DNA from: Manis javanica
Taxonomy: Eukaryota > Chordata > Mammalia > Pholidota > Manidae
Length of the DNA stretch: 64,000 nt
Assembly: GCF_040802235.1 (NCBI RefSeq)
Contig: NC_133169.1
Coordinates: 44,709,034 to 44,773,033, forward strand
Direction: 5' to 3'
The position numbers and the translations under genes are program-made. The notes beneath the pieces were generated by a model. It worked only from the letters and a program-made list of their open reading frames with translations, searched no databases and was not told where the DNA came from. Shown in pieces: positions 12,371 through 22,254 of the stretch. Every line of letters begins with the position of its first letter. Within the stretch, counting starts at the first letter, position 1.

Positions 12371-12985
12371 TATAAATTCCATTTTAATTCAGAGTTGTAC
12401 AACCAACATCACAATTAATTGTGGAACATCTTCTAATCATGGAAAGAAACCCAACATGCTTTAGGAGTTACTCCCAATTTCCCCAACCTTCTTTTAATTC
12501 TAGGGAATCACTGATCTACTTTCAGACTCTTTGCATTTGCCTATTTGTATCTATCATATAAATGAAATCGTACAATATGTGCTTTTTTAAATTGCCTTTT
12601 TAAACTGAGTGTAATGTGTTTCAGGGTTCATTCATGTTATAGGATGTATCAATAAGTCACTTTCCCTTCTTGTCCAATAATATTCTATTACATGAAAATA
12701 TTATAATTTCTTACTAATTCATCAGTCAATGAACATTTTAGTTACTTCTACTCTTTTGGCCATTATAAATAATGCTATTTTAAACATTCGCATACAAATT
12801 TATGCAGACATATGTCTTCTTTTATCTATGTACCGAGGAGTGGAAATACTATGTCATATGATAACTCTGTATTTAATCATTTTGGAAACTGCAAGTCTGT
12901 TTTCGAAAGTGGCAAAACCATTTCATATTCCCACCAAAAAGATAGGGTGCTCAAATTTCTCTACATCCTTATTAACACCTGTTAT
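12370..12985 (-). repeat. Old L1 fragment, ORF2 3' end and 3' UTR, reverse
   Basis: The plus strand reads as the reverse of an L1 tail: 'atgaaatcgtacaatatgtgc', 'ttcattcatgttataggatg', 'ttggccattataaataatgct' and 'ttcccaccaaaaagatagggtg' match the usual order of reversed L1 3' sequence, heavily mutated. Confidence 0.7.
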
Positions 12986-13800
12986 GCCTATTTGCAGATG
13001 GCATGATTTTCTGTATAGAAAACCCTGAAGACTATACCAAAAAGCTGTCAGAGAAATTTGCATTCAGTAAAGTCACATGATATTAAATAAATGCACAGAA
13101 AACAGTTACATTTCTATAACTTAAAACAAAGTATCTGAAAGAGAAATTTAAAAAGCAATCTCATTTACTATGGTATAGTACTGAAAAGCAATAAAATACT
13201 TAGGGATAGATTTAACCAAGGAGATGAAAGAATAGCAACTATAAGGCCTTCATCAAAGAGATTGAAGAAGATAGTGTCCATCATTCGATGAATGGATAAA
13301 GAATATGTGGTTCATATATACAATATTCAGTTATAAAAACAAAAGAAATCCTCCCATTTACAACAACATGGATAGATCTAGAGGGTATTTTGCTCCATGA
13401 AATAAACCAGGTGGAGAAAGACAAATACCGTATGACTTCACTTGCACATGGAATCTAAAAATGAAATAAAACAAAATGATCAAAACAGTAATAGACTCAT
13501 ATAAATGGAGGAAAGACTGGTTGTTACCATGGCAGAGGGCTTGGAGTGGGTGGGTGAAACAGGTGAAGGGGATAAAGGGGCACAGAATCACAATATAATA
13601 TAAATTAGTCACAGGGATGAAAGTACAGCATACATAATATAGTCAATAGTCCTGTAACATCTTTCTATGTTGACAGACACTTAACTACACCAGATGGGGT
13701 GAGGATTTTAAAATATATATGACTGCTGAAACACTGTGCTGTATACCTGAAACCAATGTAATGTTGTGTGTCAAATGAACTTCAATAAACACATAGCAAC
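12986..13800 (+). repeat. Old L1 fragment, reverse-transcriptase region joined to 3' end, forward
   Basis: It starts inside the reverse-transcriptase domain (a decayed FADD motif near 12995, then an ENPEDYTKK-like stretch). It jumps by deletion near 13275 to the L1 C-terminal/3' UTR text ('gaatggataaagaatatgtgg', 'gacaaataccgtatgacttcac') and ends at about 13800. It overlaps the reverse fragment at 12370-12985 in L1 coordinates, so the two are separate insertions and not one twin-primed copy. Confidence 0.7.
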
Positions 13801-14436
13801 AACAAGATACATGGTCCTCAGCACACATCGCAGGATTAGAATCATCTATCATGTTCCCCATATTCTCTGGTAGACAAAAAAAATTCTGTTAGACCAGATG
13901 TTCAAAAGACTTAAAAATTACTTTCCAGGAACCAGATGCAAATGGTTGAAACTTTCTTTAGACTTGGTGTGTTCTTTTCTATGCAATATAATACTTGTGT
14001 CCTTTGCCAAGACCTTTTATTAGCAAAATTATAATATATGCCTGAACATTTGAATTTAGTCTAACATTTGTTTCATTAGTTAGACAGTATTAGAATAAAT
14101 ATGCCTAACATGTGGAGAAGCAATATGTGGTAGGGATAGATGTACAAAAAATATGAATCATTCCTAAAAAGCCATTACATATGTTTTATTATTTGTGTTA
14201 ATTTGACAACTCATCTTCCCATCCTTGAGGTACCATACATGTAATTTATGATAAACTTGTGCATAAGTGAAGCTGCACCCTCTACTGTTGCAGCAACTGG
14301 GGCCTCCCCAGTATCCACAGGTGGGTGTTCTGGGCATCTCCCCACCCTCTCTAGGGGCAGCCCACTCAAGGGTTGCACCCATGCACACAGATTTCAGGTT
14401 CAGAGGTCCTGCCATCGACCACCAGATGTAATTCAG
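13800..14436. other. Intergenic; GC-rich patch next to an LTR
   Basis: 13800-14160 is featureless AT-rich sequence. 14265-14436 is GC-richer ('gggcagcccactcaagg' region), just upstream of the minus-strand LTR. I cannot assign it. It may be retroviral sequence beyond that LTR. Confidence 0.4.
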
Positions 14437-14713
14437 GGGGCAAATACCTTTGAAACCGAAATCAAAGGGAGAAATAAAGTTTATTTGTTACAAGCAGTTA
14501 TCCACTTCTGTTCCTCTGTGTCTCTTGCAACCAGGCTGCAGAAGAAGGGACCCCCACACAACCTCTCTGATCCAGATAAGCCTGCACTCCCACTTTTAAT
14601 TACCTATTTACATGGAGATGGCCTACTTCTTTCCACCCCCTGGAAACACCCATTGAATGGAGATGGCGTAAAGCCAGGCAAGAGATTCTGGAAATAATGT
14701 AATTTTCCCCACA
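14437..14713 (-). repeat. Solo LTR, recurrent ~0.3 kb family (copy 3, reverse), inside class II env
   Basis: Reverse-oriented relative of the LTR at 9130. On the plus strand it reads 'ccgaaatcaaagggagaaataaag' (reversed poly(A)-signal block) and ends 'gattctggaaataatgtaattttccccaca', the reverse of the TGTGGGTAAAATT opening. It directly precedes env-derived sequence. A reverse copy sits in the matching place at 46803-47048, which suggests one ancestral insertion into env. Confidence 0.7.
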
Positions 14714-15080
14714 CCATATAATCAATCCCAGCACTCATGGACCTTGTAAGAAAACAGTTGCTAGAAGCCTGTTCCTCCAGTCTTCCAATGGAAATTAATG
14801 CTCTCTCTACTCAATTACATCAACGATTACTTGATATTCAATAAAAAATACAAATACAGGTTGAACAGGAGTTATCCAATAATATGAAATGATTAAACCC
14901 AACAAACTGGTTTCATGGCGTTAATTCATGTATTTGGGTCATTGGAGCCCTTTGTCTGTTAATCTTATCATTTGTCTCGTAGCCTCCTAATGGTTTGTTT
15001 CGTTATGACCTCCTCCAAGCATCAAGAACAACAAGTGGTTACCTTGCTGTGTTCCAAGAAGCACCAACAATATTCAAACA
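14714..15080 (+). pseudogene. Class II (betaretrovirus-like) env, 3' end of transmembrane subunit, decayed
   Basis: Reading forward, 14790-14870 has a leucine-rich coil-like stretch (LNALSTQLHQRLLDIQ) with stops after it. 14925-14985 encodes a hydrophobic anchor (WVIGALCLLILSFV) followed by a stop, and a short tail leads to a polypurine run and LTR at 15094. The same stretch recurs at 47300-47600. The class II assignment rests on the lysine-type primer site of the adjoining LTR and on this env layout. It is an inference. The frame is interrupted, so this is a pseudogene fragment. Confidence 0.55.
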
Positions 15081-15093
15081 AAAGGGGGATCCG

Positions 15094-15732
15094 TGAGGAG
15101 CCAAATGGCCAGGTCCGGGACCAGAAAGTGGAAGGGCCGCCTGGAAGCAGAACCCTGTTTCCTTTGCAGCATGACGTCCTTCGCTTGTCCATTACTGGGT
15201 GCGGAGGGTTTGCTTTCCTTTGAAGTCATCAGAATGGCTCTACGTGGTTGCCTGCACGCACCCTGCAGCATCGTGTTTGGCACACAGCCTTCTGATGTGC
15301 TGTGCATTGTTTTTTCAAACGTCCGCTCAATAAATATGAGAGCTTGACAGCGGCTCGGGGAAGCCTCCCCAGCCTCCCTCTCACCTCTTGCCTTTCCTAT
15401 AGTCTCACGTAATTCTTCTGGCCTCCGCTGACTTCGCTGGACAAAGCCCGACCTGCCTGCTTCACCCGCCCTAACATGGGGAGCCCTTGAACCAGCAGAA
15501 CAGGCTTGTTCAGGAGAAGTAATTTGGGGGTCGCCCCCTAGTGTCTGCATAAATCCATTATAAAGCGGGAGTCGCCATCCCGTGTATGGTCTCGGGTTAG
15601 TGGTCCCGAGTGAGGAAGTCCGGGCTGGTAGTCCCGGCCCCCAGGTTAGCGACCCTGGGTAAAAGCCCAGGTAACCAATCCTGGCCCTAGGGTCTGAGTG
15701 ACTTGGCCTTAGGAAGGCAAATCCGATCGGCA
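15094..15732 (+). repeat. LTR of a class II (ERVK-like) element
   Basis: The left edge follows a polypurine run (aaaagggggat, 15080-15090) and starts TGAGGAG. The right edge is CA at 15731-15732, six bases before a tRNA-type primer site. It contains AATAAATATGAGAG at 15329-15342 and TATAAAG at 15560-15566, and its second half is very GC-rich for this region. A partial copy lies at 47621-47960. The AATAAA precedes the TATA-like box. Either one of them is not functional as named, or the element is a composite. Confidence 0.6.
15566..15684 (+). other. Array of five consecutive small stem-loops in the LTR/U5 region
   Basis: Five perfect short inverted repeats follow one another: CGGGA/TCCCG (15566-15582, 7-base loop), CTCGGG/CCCGAG (15591-15610), CCGGG/CCCGG (15620-15637), CCCAGG/CCTGGG (15640-15659) and CCAGG/CCTGG (15667-15684). 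The last four all have exactly 8-base loops. Stem sequences differ while pairing is kept. I do not know this structure from any named retrovirus. Function is unknown; an RNA role (packaging, transport, translation) is a guess. Confidence 0.6.
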
Positions 15733-15738
15733 GAAAAC

Positions 15739-15756
15739 TGGCGCCCGAGGAGGAAA
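15739..15756 (+). other. Primer binding site, lysine-tRNA type
   Basis: TGGCGCCCGA followed by GGAGGAAA. The first ten bases match the start of the lysine tRNA primer sites used by betaretroviruses and lentiviruses (TGGCGCCC). The rest is diverged. It starts six bases after the putative LTR end. Confidence 0.65.
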
Positions 15757-16277
15757 AGATCGAGCTCGTCACCCTGAGGCAGTCGAGTGGACGCCCTTCA
15801 GGAGAATTGCGAGAGTTTTTGAGGACCCTGAAAGTGGTGAGTGTGGTGCGCACCAGAGTGAGAGAAGGACCGGTCCGAACGAGTGCGATCAGATGTGGTG
15901 TGTGTGCTTGGTGTTATTAATTGTTTTACTGCGTTTTGGTTTTGGTTTATATTTTTTTTGCGCTTCTCATTTTAAGTTTCCTTGTTCTAAGGTTCTCCTG
16001 CTCTCTCCGTTCCTCCTTTCTGCCACTACATCATTCCCCGCGGGCACGGGTCGGGCAAGTAAGAGCCATTAAGGCGCCCGCCGCTAGAAGACTCCCGTGA
16101 CAGGATAAGGGGGTCACAGCCGTGAATCCCAGATAAATTCGCGTCCCCCGTAGAAGGAAAACTGTGCAACGACAGGCACTCGTTCACAAGCACATACAAC
16201 AGTCATTTTGTTTGAAGTGGCATCTTCATCCTTCGCCTTTGTCTACCTCATATTCTTTTTCCTTCTTCTTTCTCACC
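15757..16277 (+). promoter_or_regulatory. Retroviral 5' leader: splice donor and two palindromes
   Basis: Between the primer site and the gag start there is a consensus-like splice donor (GTG|GTGAGT, 15837-15842). It is followed by a 12-base perfect palindrome TGGTGCGCACCA (15844-15855) and a 10-base palindrome GGACCGGTCC (15867-15876). GC-rich palindromes in this interval are where retroviruses keep their RNA dimer-initiation sites. The rest of the leader is T-rich, then C-rich. Confidence 0.55.
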
Positions 16278-16304
16278 ATGGGACAGACTCAGATGACCCC
16301 CTAA
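16278..16304 (+). pseudogene. gag start of the endogenous retrovirus, truncated by a stop
   Basis: A strong-context ATG (CACCATGGG) opens MGQTQMTP followed by TAA at 16302-16304. MGQ-T is the usual N-terminus of beta- and gammaretroviral Gag; glycine 2 is the myristoylation site that sends Gag to the membrane. The stop after eight codons kills the frame, and I find no Gag-like protein downstream. Its distance from the primer site (about 540 bases) is typical of a gag leader. Confidence 0.65.
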
Positions 16305-18824
16305 GCGTGTAAATGAACATATCTTTTTACCTCCGGATGGTATTAATGAAATTGATTTAAAGACAAGCGCTTGTGAAAATTAAGTATTCTAAAACTTCCA
16401 GAAAACCTGATAAAAAGTGTTAAGCGTTAATGCTAATTTGAGTTTGCCTGAGGCGGGCATGTCCTTGTGGATATCAGCTGCCTAAATTTACCTGAGGTCA
16501 TTTAAGTCATGTTATCTGCTAAATCTTTTAAGAATGAAATGCTTAAAAGCTTGGCTTTGTCTAATATTCAGTAAAGGTCTTGTAAGTAATCTAGAATAGT
16601 TGTTACGAATGAGTGAACTAAATAAGTGTGACAAGTGAACACCTTTTTAATTGTGTGTTGCAGTGTGTATACCTACCTACTGCCTGAAAATCTTTGTAGT
16701 AACCTAAAACCTTAAAGTTTTGCTAAGTTAAGAAGATATACTCTATGAGAGATTGTGCTGTAAAGCTCATGGTTACAGAAATTATAAAATGTGTTCATAA
16801 ATTTGTCAATCTAAAGAATGTTAGTTTAACAATTTACTATGGCCTGCTTCTCAGTGTTCACTGAAAATTAAAGTTTCTAATGGTTTTAAGTTTTAATTAA
16901 AACTACTTAAAGTAATAAAGAAAACATTTCTCTATGCTAAAAGATGTATGTTTTAATAAGAAAAAGTATAAAGAATGAAAAGTCTTCTGCATGCTAAAGA
17001 ATGTGTTTTGTGATAAAGGAAAGTAACTTTGTTCTAAAGTACAGCTATTTATTTAAAGAGAAAAAACAGCGTGGTGCCTTTTGTTGTGGAGGACCCGCTC
17101 AGCCTGTTGCTTTGGGGGGAAGGTCAGAATGTTTAGAGATAAGGTGAGATAAACCCAGTCAAGCCGCAGGCAAGCCCAGGCATAATTCTCACCGGTTTAT
17201 GTGCTTGAGACCATGAGGCAAATAAAGAATAAAATTACTATATTCTTACAGATATAGTCGTGCCTAGTGAAATTAAAGCAAGTGAGTCTTGATATCAAGT
17301 GCACAGCAAAATTAGAATCTCGTTTCCAGTTAAACAGTTTTCTTTAACTGTTGGTCTGCTCTTAATGTTGAAAGATCAAAGCAGTTTCTCATGCTTAAAG
17401 TCTCAGTGAGTTGCCAGAATATTTAAAAAAAAAAAAAAAAAAAAGAAATCGTAATGTTAAAGGGACTAAAAGCTAAAGTTTGTTAACTGTATAACCTTTA
17501 TTTGCCTTTGAAATATTTTGTTATTGAAAATGATTGCATGGCCTGAGAAATTGAATTATTTATTCCATATATTTTTATAAGTGGAAAAATCTCTAACCAA
17601 CAAATGATTAAAGTTGTTACTGATTATTTGTTTTCTTAATTTATCCTAAGCAGAATGGTAACAAAGCTTTTTTCAGCTGATTAAATGCACTTAGTTAACA
17701 AACCAAAATTTATTCTTAAAAATTAAACTGTGTAGAATCTAGACAAGATTATGTTTCTCCCAGAAAAACAGGTTTCACTGTAAAGGTTTAGATGGACGAA
17801 CGTGTGACCACTTTTGAGAAAAGTTGTAATAGATTTTTTTGAGAACCACCAGGTCTTCTTGTTTAATTTATATGCTGTGGATATGTTTGTATGTTTTAAA
17901 AAAACATGGAGGACTCTCCATATTTTTTTAATGCAAATGATCTTATAAGCTGCTATGCAAATTCTATTAAAAGCTCTATCTACTATTAAAGAGTAAAACA
18001 TTCTTGAAGCTTTCAGGGAAGACCTGTAGACTTAAGCACTTTCTCTGCTTTTTTGTATCTGGTCTTAGACACTTATGCTGAGTTATGTTCTTATTATTTT
18101 CACTGTTTGTAAGCTATTGATTGTATATAATCTTTAAACCATCCAAATATCCAGCATACATTTCCATGTAATCACCACCCACTATTGACGCCATGAATGA
18201 AATGGCTGGTTAGAAAGCCAAAGGTCATCATTTCTCAATCCCTAAATGAAGAGGTAAAATGCCTGATCTCTTTTATCTCAAAGCATATTTCTGGTCAGAT
18301 CTGAATATCTGTGTGAAAGAAAGAGACATTTAAATTTGAGAATCTGCTTAAACTTTTAAGTTGAATTTGACTATAGCCATATTCATTCTTTGTATGTAAC
18401 TCTAACAGGTCTTTTGTATGCCTAGTGATATTATACTCTGTCTTGAGTTTAGACAGTTCTTCCAGCTAAATGTGAATTCTTATTGTAGCTTTTTTTTCCC
18501 CTTCCTGAAGATGAAAGCAGAGGAATCTACCATCTGCTACCATTCTCTCAAGAATGCTTAGTAACCTAGTATTATTTTGACTTTCTATATATTGTCTTTT
18601 AAAACTGACAGCAGCAGTCTCCCCTGCTGCCCCATCTTTTTAAAGTATCTCGTTTACTGTGCTAGGTATATAGATAATAAATGTGTAATGATAGACAGTT
18701 CTAAAAGAATTAAATGCAAAAAAGTGCTTTTACCTCTAATTAACTCTGATATTTTCCAGAGGGCCCCTGGAACATGTCAGAAGATTTTTTTTCTCATTAG
18801 AGAAAGTATTTGACTGACTTGGCG

Positions 18825-18861
<37 letters not shown>

Positions 18862-19700
18862 AGGAAAGCACTGTCAAAGAAAATGATGCTAAACTTTGTT
18901 ACTGAATGTTTTGTATTACAGAAATATCAGAATTTCCTTATGTCAACTGTTTTACAGTAAGTTCTCATCAGATCTTTAACCATTGTCATTTGTAAGTCTT
19001 TTGTCATTTATAGTATTATCCCTAAACTGGTAAAGAACTAGATTTCAGCAGAACAATTATTAGTTACATAAGATTACATAAACTAAAGAAAATGATTTTG
19101 TGTCTTTTTGTTTCAAATATTGCTGATAGTGTTTTAACCTTGTTCCCTTAAACTGACAACAGTTTAGTAAATGACTATCTTTATGAGCAGAATTGAAACA
19201 TCCTTCTCTCTACCTGATCCCTCCAGAGTTTAAAAACTTTCAATGACTGTTTTTGTATTCCATGGCAGTATGTTTATTTGCACGAGTTCAATAAGAATCT
19301 GCTTTCCTTGTGAGAAGACTACTTAAGAACACTAATTATACTGCCAGGGCTTTGACTGGAATGTCATACCTGAGAGACATGTGCATAGACTCAGATGTGA
19401 GCAACTTTATAAAGCCAACAAAGCCCCTTGGAAGAACTGGCCTAGTACCTTGCTTACAGAGTTCCCAGCAGCCTTACCAGGTGAGTAAAGAAGGTCACTT
19501 CCTGGCAGGTGCAGAGACCTCGAGAAGAGAAGAATTCATCCAAATCTACAAGTACTGCAGGCAAAGCTTGATGGCAAGTCTAGCTTGGCTGTCTGACCTC
19601 AAGAGGCCTTTAAAAGTTCAATCTGAAATTCCTTACAAAAAGTTCCAGCAAAGCATATTTAAAAGAGCCTGTATAATCAATTGCTCTTCTTGCTGCACTT
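16305..19700 (+). repeat. Non-coding AT-rich interior of the composite retroviral element
   Basis: About 3.4 kb of AT-rich sequence with no recognisable Gag, protease or Pol. Short motifs of the form 'ctaaag/ttaaag' recur many times (for example 16800-17050 and 17455-17480). It includes a 20-base A-run (17425-17444) and an (AT)n run (18828-18856). Being bounded by a gag start on the left and env-tail/LTR on the right, it is probably retroviral interior that was never coding or has decayed. A 138-codon open frame at 19310-19726 is not recognised. Confidence 0.4.
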
Positions 19701-20243
19701 GTGCAAATGATCAAGCCAGCTGTTAATTATTTTCTTAACCTGGTTACTTCTAATAAAAATGAAGGTGATTTTAGAGAAAAGTATTGTTTCAATAATGGCA
19801 GCCTCCTTCCCGAATAAAAAAATCCAACTCCAGATGTTGCTAGATAACCTAATAACACAATTTGTTTTATCTTGCCTAGAAGCCACAAAACTGCAAATAG
19901 TAATAGAAATGAAACCCAGAATAGAAGCGCCAGCCTTCTGAGGCCCTCTCAACTGACCAGTGATAGAGACCTAGCTGCACCCTTTACTGCACCCCCTTCT
20001 CAGCACGAAGCAGCCAGAGCGGTCATTGCCCCTTTTTCCTAGCAGCAGCTAGAGTCCCTATCTGTAGAAGAGAGAATGAGACAAAGACCAAGACTCACTT
20101 TATCCTCTGTAAGTAAGCAAAGAACCTTCATTGAGAGAGTTCCTAAAGCTTACACCTCCCTCTGCAACAGGACAGAAGTAATCAGCACCACCCCAGCTTA
20201 TTCTAACAAGTAGTAAGCCCGCCAAACCAGAGTCACTCCATGT

Positions 20244-20333
20244 GTTACCTTTATCAAAGAACGCATTAGCACCATGCAAATCATAGTGTTAAGACAGAAC
20301 TATCAGAGTGTTAACCAAACAGATGACCCCTAA
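20244..20333 (+). pseudogene. Gammaretrovirus-like env cytoplasmic tail remnant
   Basis: This 30-codon stretch ends in TAA at 20331-20333. It has the F-I-K-E-R-I-S...V-L-R-Q pattern of a gammaretroviral envelope cytoplasmic tail and parallels the tail of the env at 1519-1926 (F-V-R-E-R-I-D...V-L-R-Q). The anchor and ectodomain upstream (19740-20240) are too decayed to follow. Position immediately before a polypurine tract and LTR supports the call. Confidence 0.65.
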
Positions 20334-20353
20334 TTTCATGATTGAAATAGATA

Positions 20354-20370
20354 CAAGAAGAAGAGGGGAA
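20354..20370 (+). other. Polypurine tract before the 3' LTR
   Basis: An uninterrupted purine run (agaagaagaggggaa) directly precedes TGTAAGAATAG. It marks the LTR's left edge at 20371. Confidence 0.75.
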
Positions 20371-20867
20371 TGTAAGAATAGAAATAGGTTAGCATAAGCA
20401 TAGCCATCTTAAAAAAAAGCCTAGAAGCCATTTTCTGAGTATGTGACTTAGAAAGAAAAACTGCAACTGGGTAAGGCCTTGAAAAACAAGCTAATCATGA
20501 ACACCAGATGGTGGGCAGCTGTGGCCTTTAGTCAGCTAACCTTGGTCAGCTAATCCTACATACCAAGCTTATCGTGCAGAACCTCCCTGACAATTGAAGA
20601 GTGGTCTTATCTTGCTCTTGCCTAACCCCAGGATGTATGTCTTGCAAGAATAATGTGCAGCTGTGGAAAATTACTCTGAGTTAAGTGTTTTGAAAATGCT
20701 ATATAAACCCTTGGCTTTGAGTGCTCAGGGTCCTTGTTGACACCCGCTGCATCGGGCTGACTTGGACCTCAGCTAGCTAGCTGAATAAAGACTTTGCTTG
20801 AATTTACATCTCTATGCCTGTGTAATTTGTTCTCTGGGGAAGCCTCGGAAGCCCGGTCCCTAACACT
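20371..20867 (+). repeat. 3' LTR of a gammaretrovirus-like element
   Basis: A complete-looking ~497-base LTR: TG start, CA end (ccctaaca at 20867), TATATAAACCC box near 20699 and AATAAAGACTTTGC at 20783. These are correctly ordered as U3-TATA-R-poly(A)-U5. It does not match the LTR at 15094-15732, so the element bounded by the two is not a simple provirus. Confidence 0.75.
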
Positions 20868-20879
20868 GATTGTACCTTT

Positions 20880-22254
20880 ACTCGGGCTTTCGTCTGATTT
20901 AATTAGCTGAATATTTCAGTAGTGCAAGCAATTTGTACCATTTAACTAATTATTAACAGTAGAATAGTCGTATTCAAATATTGGGAAGTAGTATATGCTT
21001 ACCTGAGTCAAAACATTTTTGTTGACTGTACATTTTTTAAGTCAAATCAATCACCTTTAAAAAAAAGCACTTTATGTCATGAAAAGTATAAAATGGGGAA
21101 ATAATTTATTGATTGTGAAAATATTTATAAACACAAATACTTCATAAATTATAAATAATAGCATAAGAACAAAATAAAAACTCCCCCAATAGTGTGGTTA
21201 CTATCTGTAAACAGAAGGATGTGAAAGAATCATTTACTATAATCTCCATGCTGTACTGCTATCCCTGTGATGAGCTTCACTGTGATTGAGAATTTTTGTG
21301 CCCCTTTCTCCCACTCACCCTTCCCCCGACTCCAGCCCCTCCCCCATGGTGACCGCTAGTCACTCTCAGTGTCTCTGTGTCTACTGGCTGTTTTGTTCAT
21401 TCTGTTTTGCTTTGTTTTTATATTCCACAAATAAGTGAAATCATATGATATTTGATTCTATTAACACAGTTTATGAATGTATTTATTAAGCCACTACACA
21501 TCTGTGACCTATTTGAGGATTTGTGCTTTCTTGTTTTATCAAACCTGTTTCAATTATCATCTCTAAAAATGGACTCTTGTTCTAATTAATCTCGATGGAT
21601 TGGCCAAAATACCTACAGATAACAAAGAATTGAAGAGCCATTTTGCATTTCAGAGAGGTGAAGTAACTAGTCTCCTGGGGTTTCCCAGATGTGCAAATAA
21701 AACATTGCCTTTTCAAGATACCTACTAAAATGGAAAAGCCCAATGCTTGTTATTTCATCTCGCTTAGAATGAAAGTCCTTTCACCTCCAGGAAAGGACTC
21801 TCTGAGTTGTGCCTGATGCAGGAAATTGAAGAGTGATATCAGTGGCCTTTACAGAAGAAACATGTTTTTGTGAGAAATACTGATATACGGGGAGAAAGAC
21901 CTCATGTCTCAGTCATCAGCCTATCATCTCTGCTTCTCTTCCTGCTCATTCCTTTATTAGATTCTAGTTTGATTTTCAGACCCCATTGGACAAAACAAAA
22001 CATTTTCAATGTGTGTATATAGTATGTAATATTTTTCCTTTATTGTGTTTTCTTATACCCTAATTATTTCATTAGCTAATTAGTAAGTACTCCTCAAGGT
22101 AAAACCACTGTGTATGAGTTTTACATGTTTAATTCAATAAACCAATCTGTGTCACATTTTTGCAGCACGTACGGACTGAATTGCTCTCCCACCGTTCTGT
22201 CCCCAGCATCATCCTATGTGACTGACCACAGGACACTGAGGTCTGTTCGCAGAC
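20880..22254 (+). repeat. Diverged 5' flank of an olfactory receptor cassette (copy P)
   Basis: Its landmarks match the flanks of the two intact receptors. 'gtataaaatggggaaataatttattgattg' (21087) pairs with 32357. 'aaaaatggactcttg' and 'tctcgatggattggccaaaa' (21567-21608) pair with 41903-41950 and 59258-59305. So this whole block, not just the gene, was copied long ago. A reverse L1 3' scrap sits at about 21310-21455. Confidence 0.65.
21310..21455 (-). repeat. L1 3' end fragment, reverse
   Basis: The text 'ctgttttgttcattctgttttgctttg' then 'tattccacaaataagtgaaatcatatgat' is the reverse of the L1 3' end seen at 34975-35040 and 57590-57650. It is absent from the corresponding place in the two intact receptor cassettes. 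Confidence 0.65.

Noticed and set aside
12370..13800. Twin-primed (inverted) single L1 insertion
   Set aside because: The reverse and forward pieces overlap in L1 coordinates (both include the 3' end), so they are two insertions.
15094..20867. A single intact-boundary provirus with matching 5' and 3' LTRs
   Set aside because: The two LTRs share no visible similarity, and the left one is attached to a lysine-type primer site and class II env. The right one follows a gammaretroviral-type env tail.
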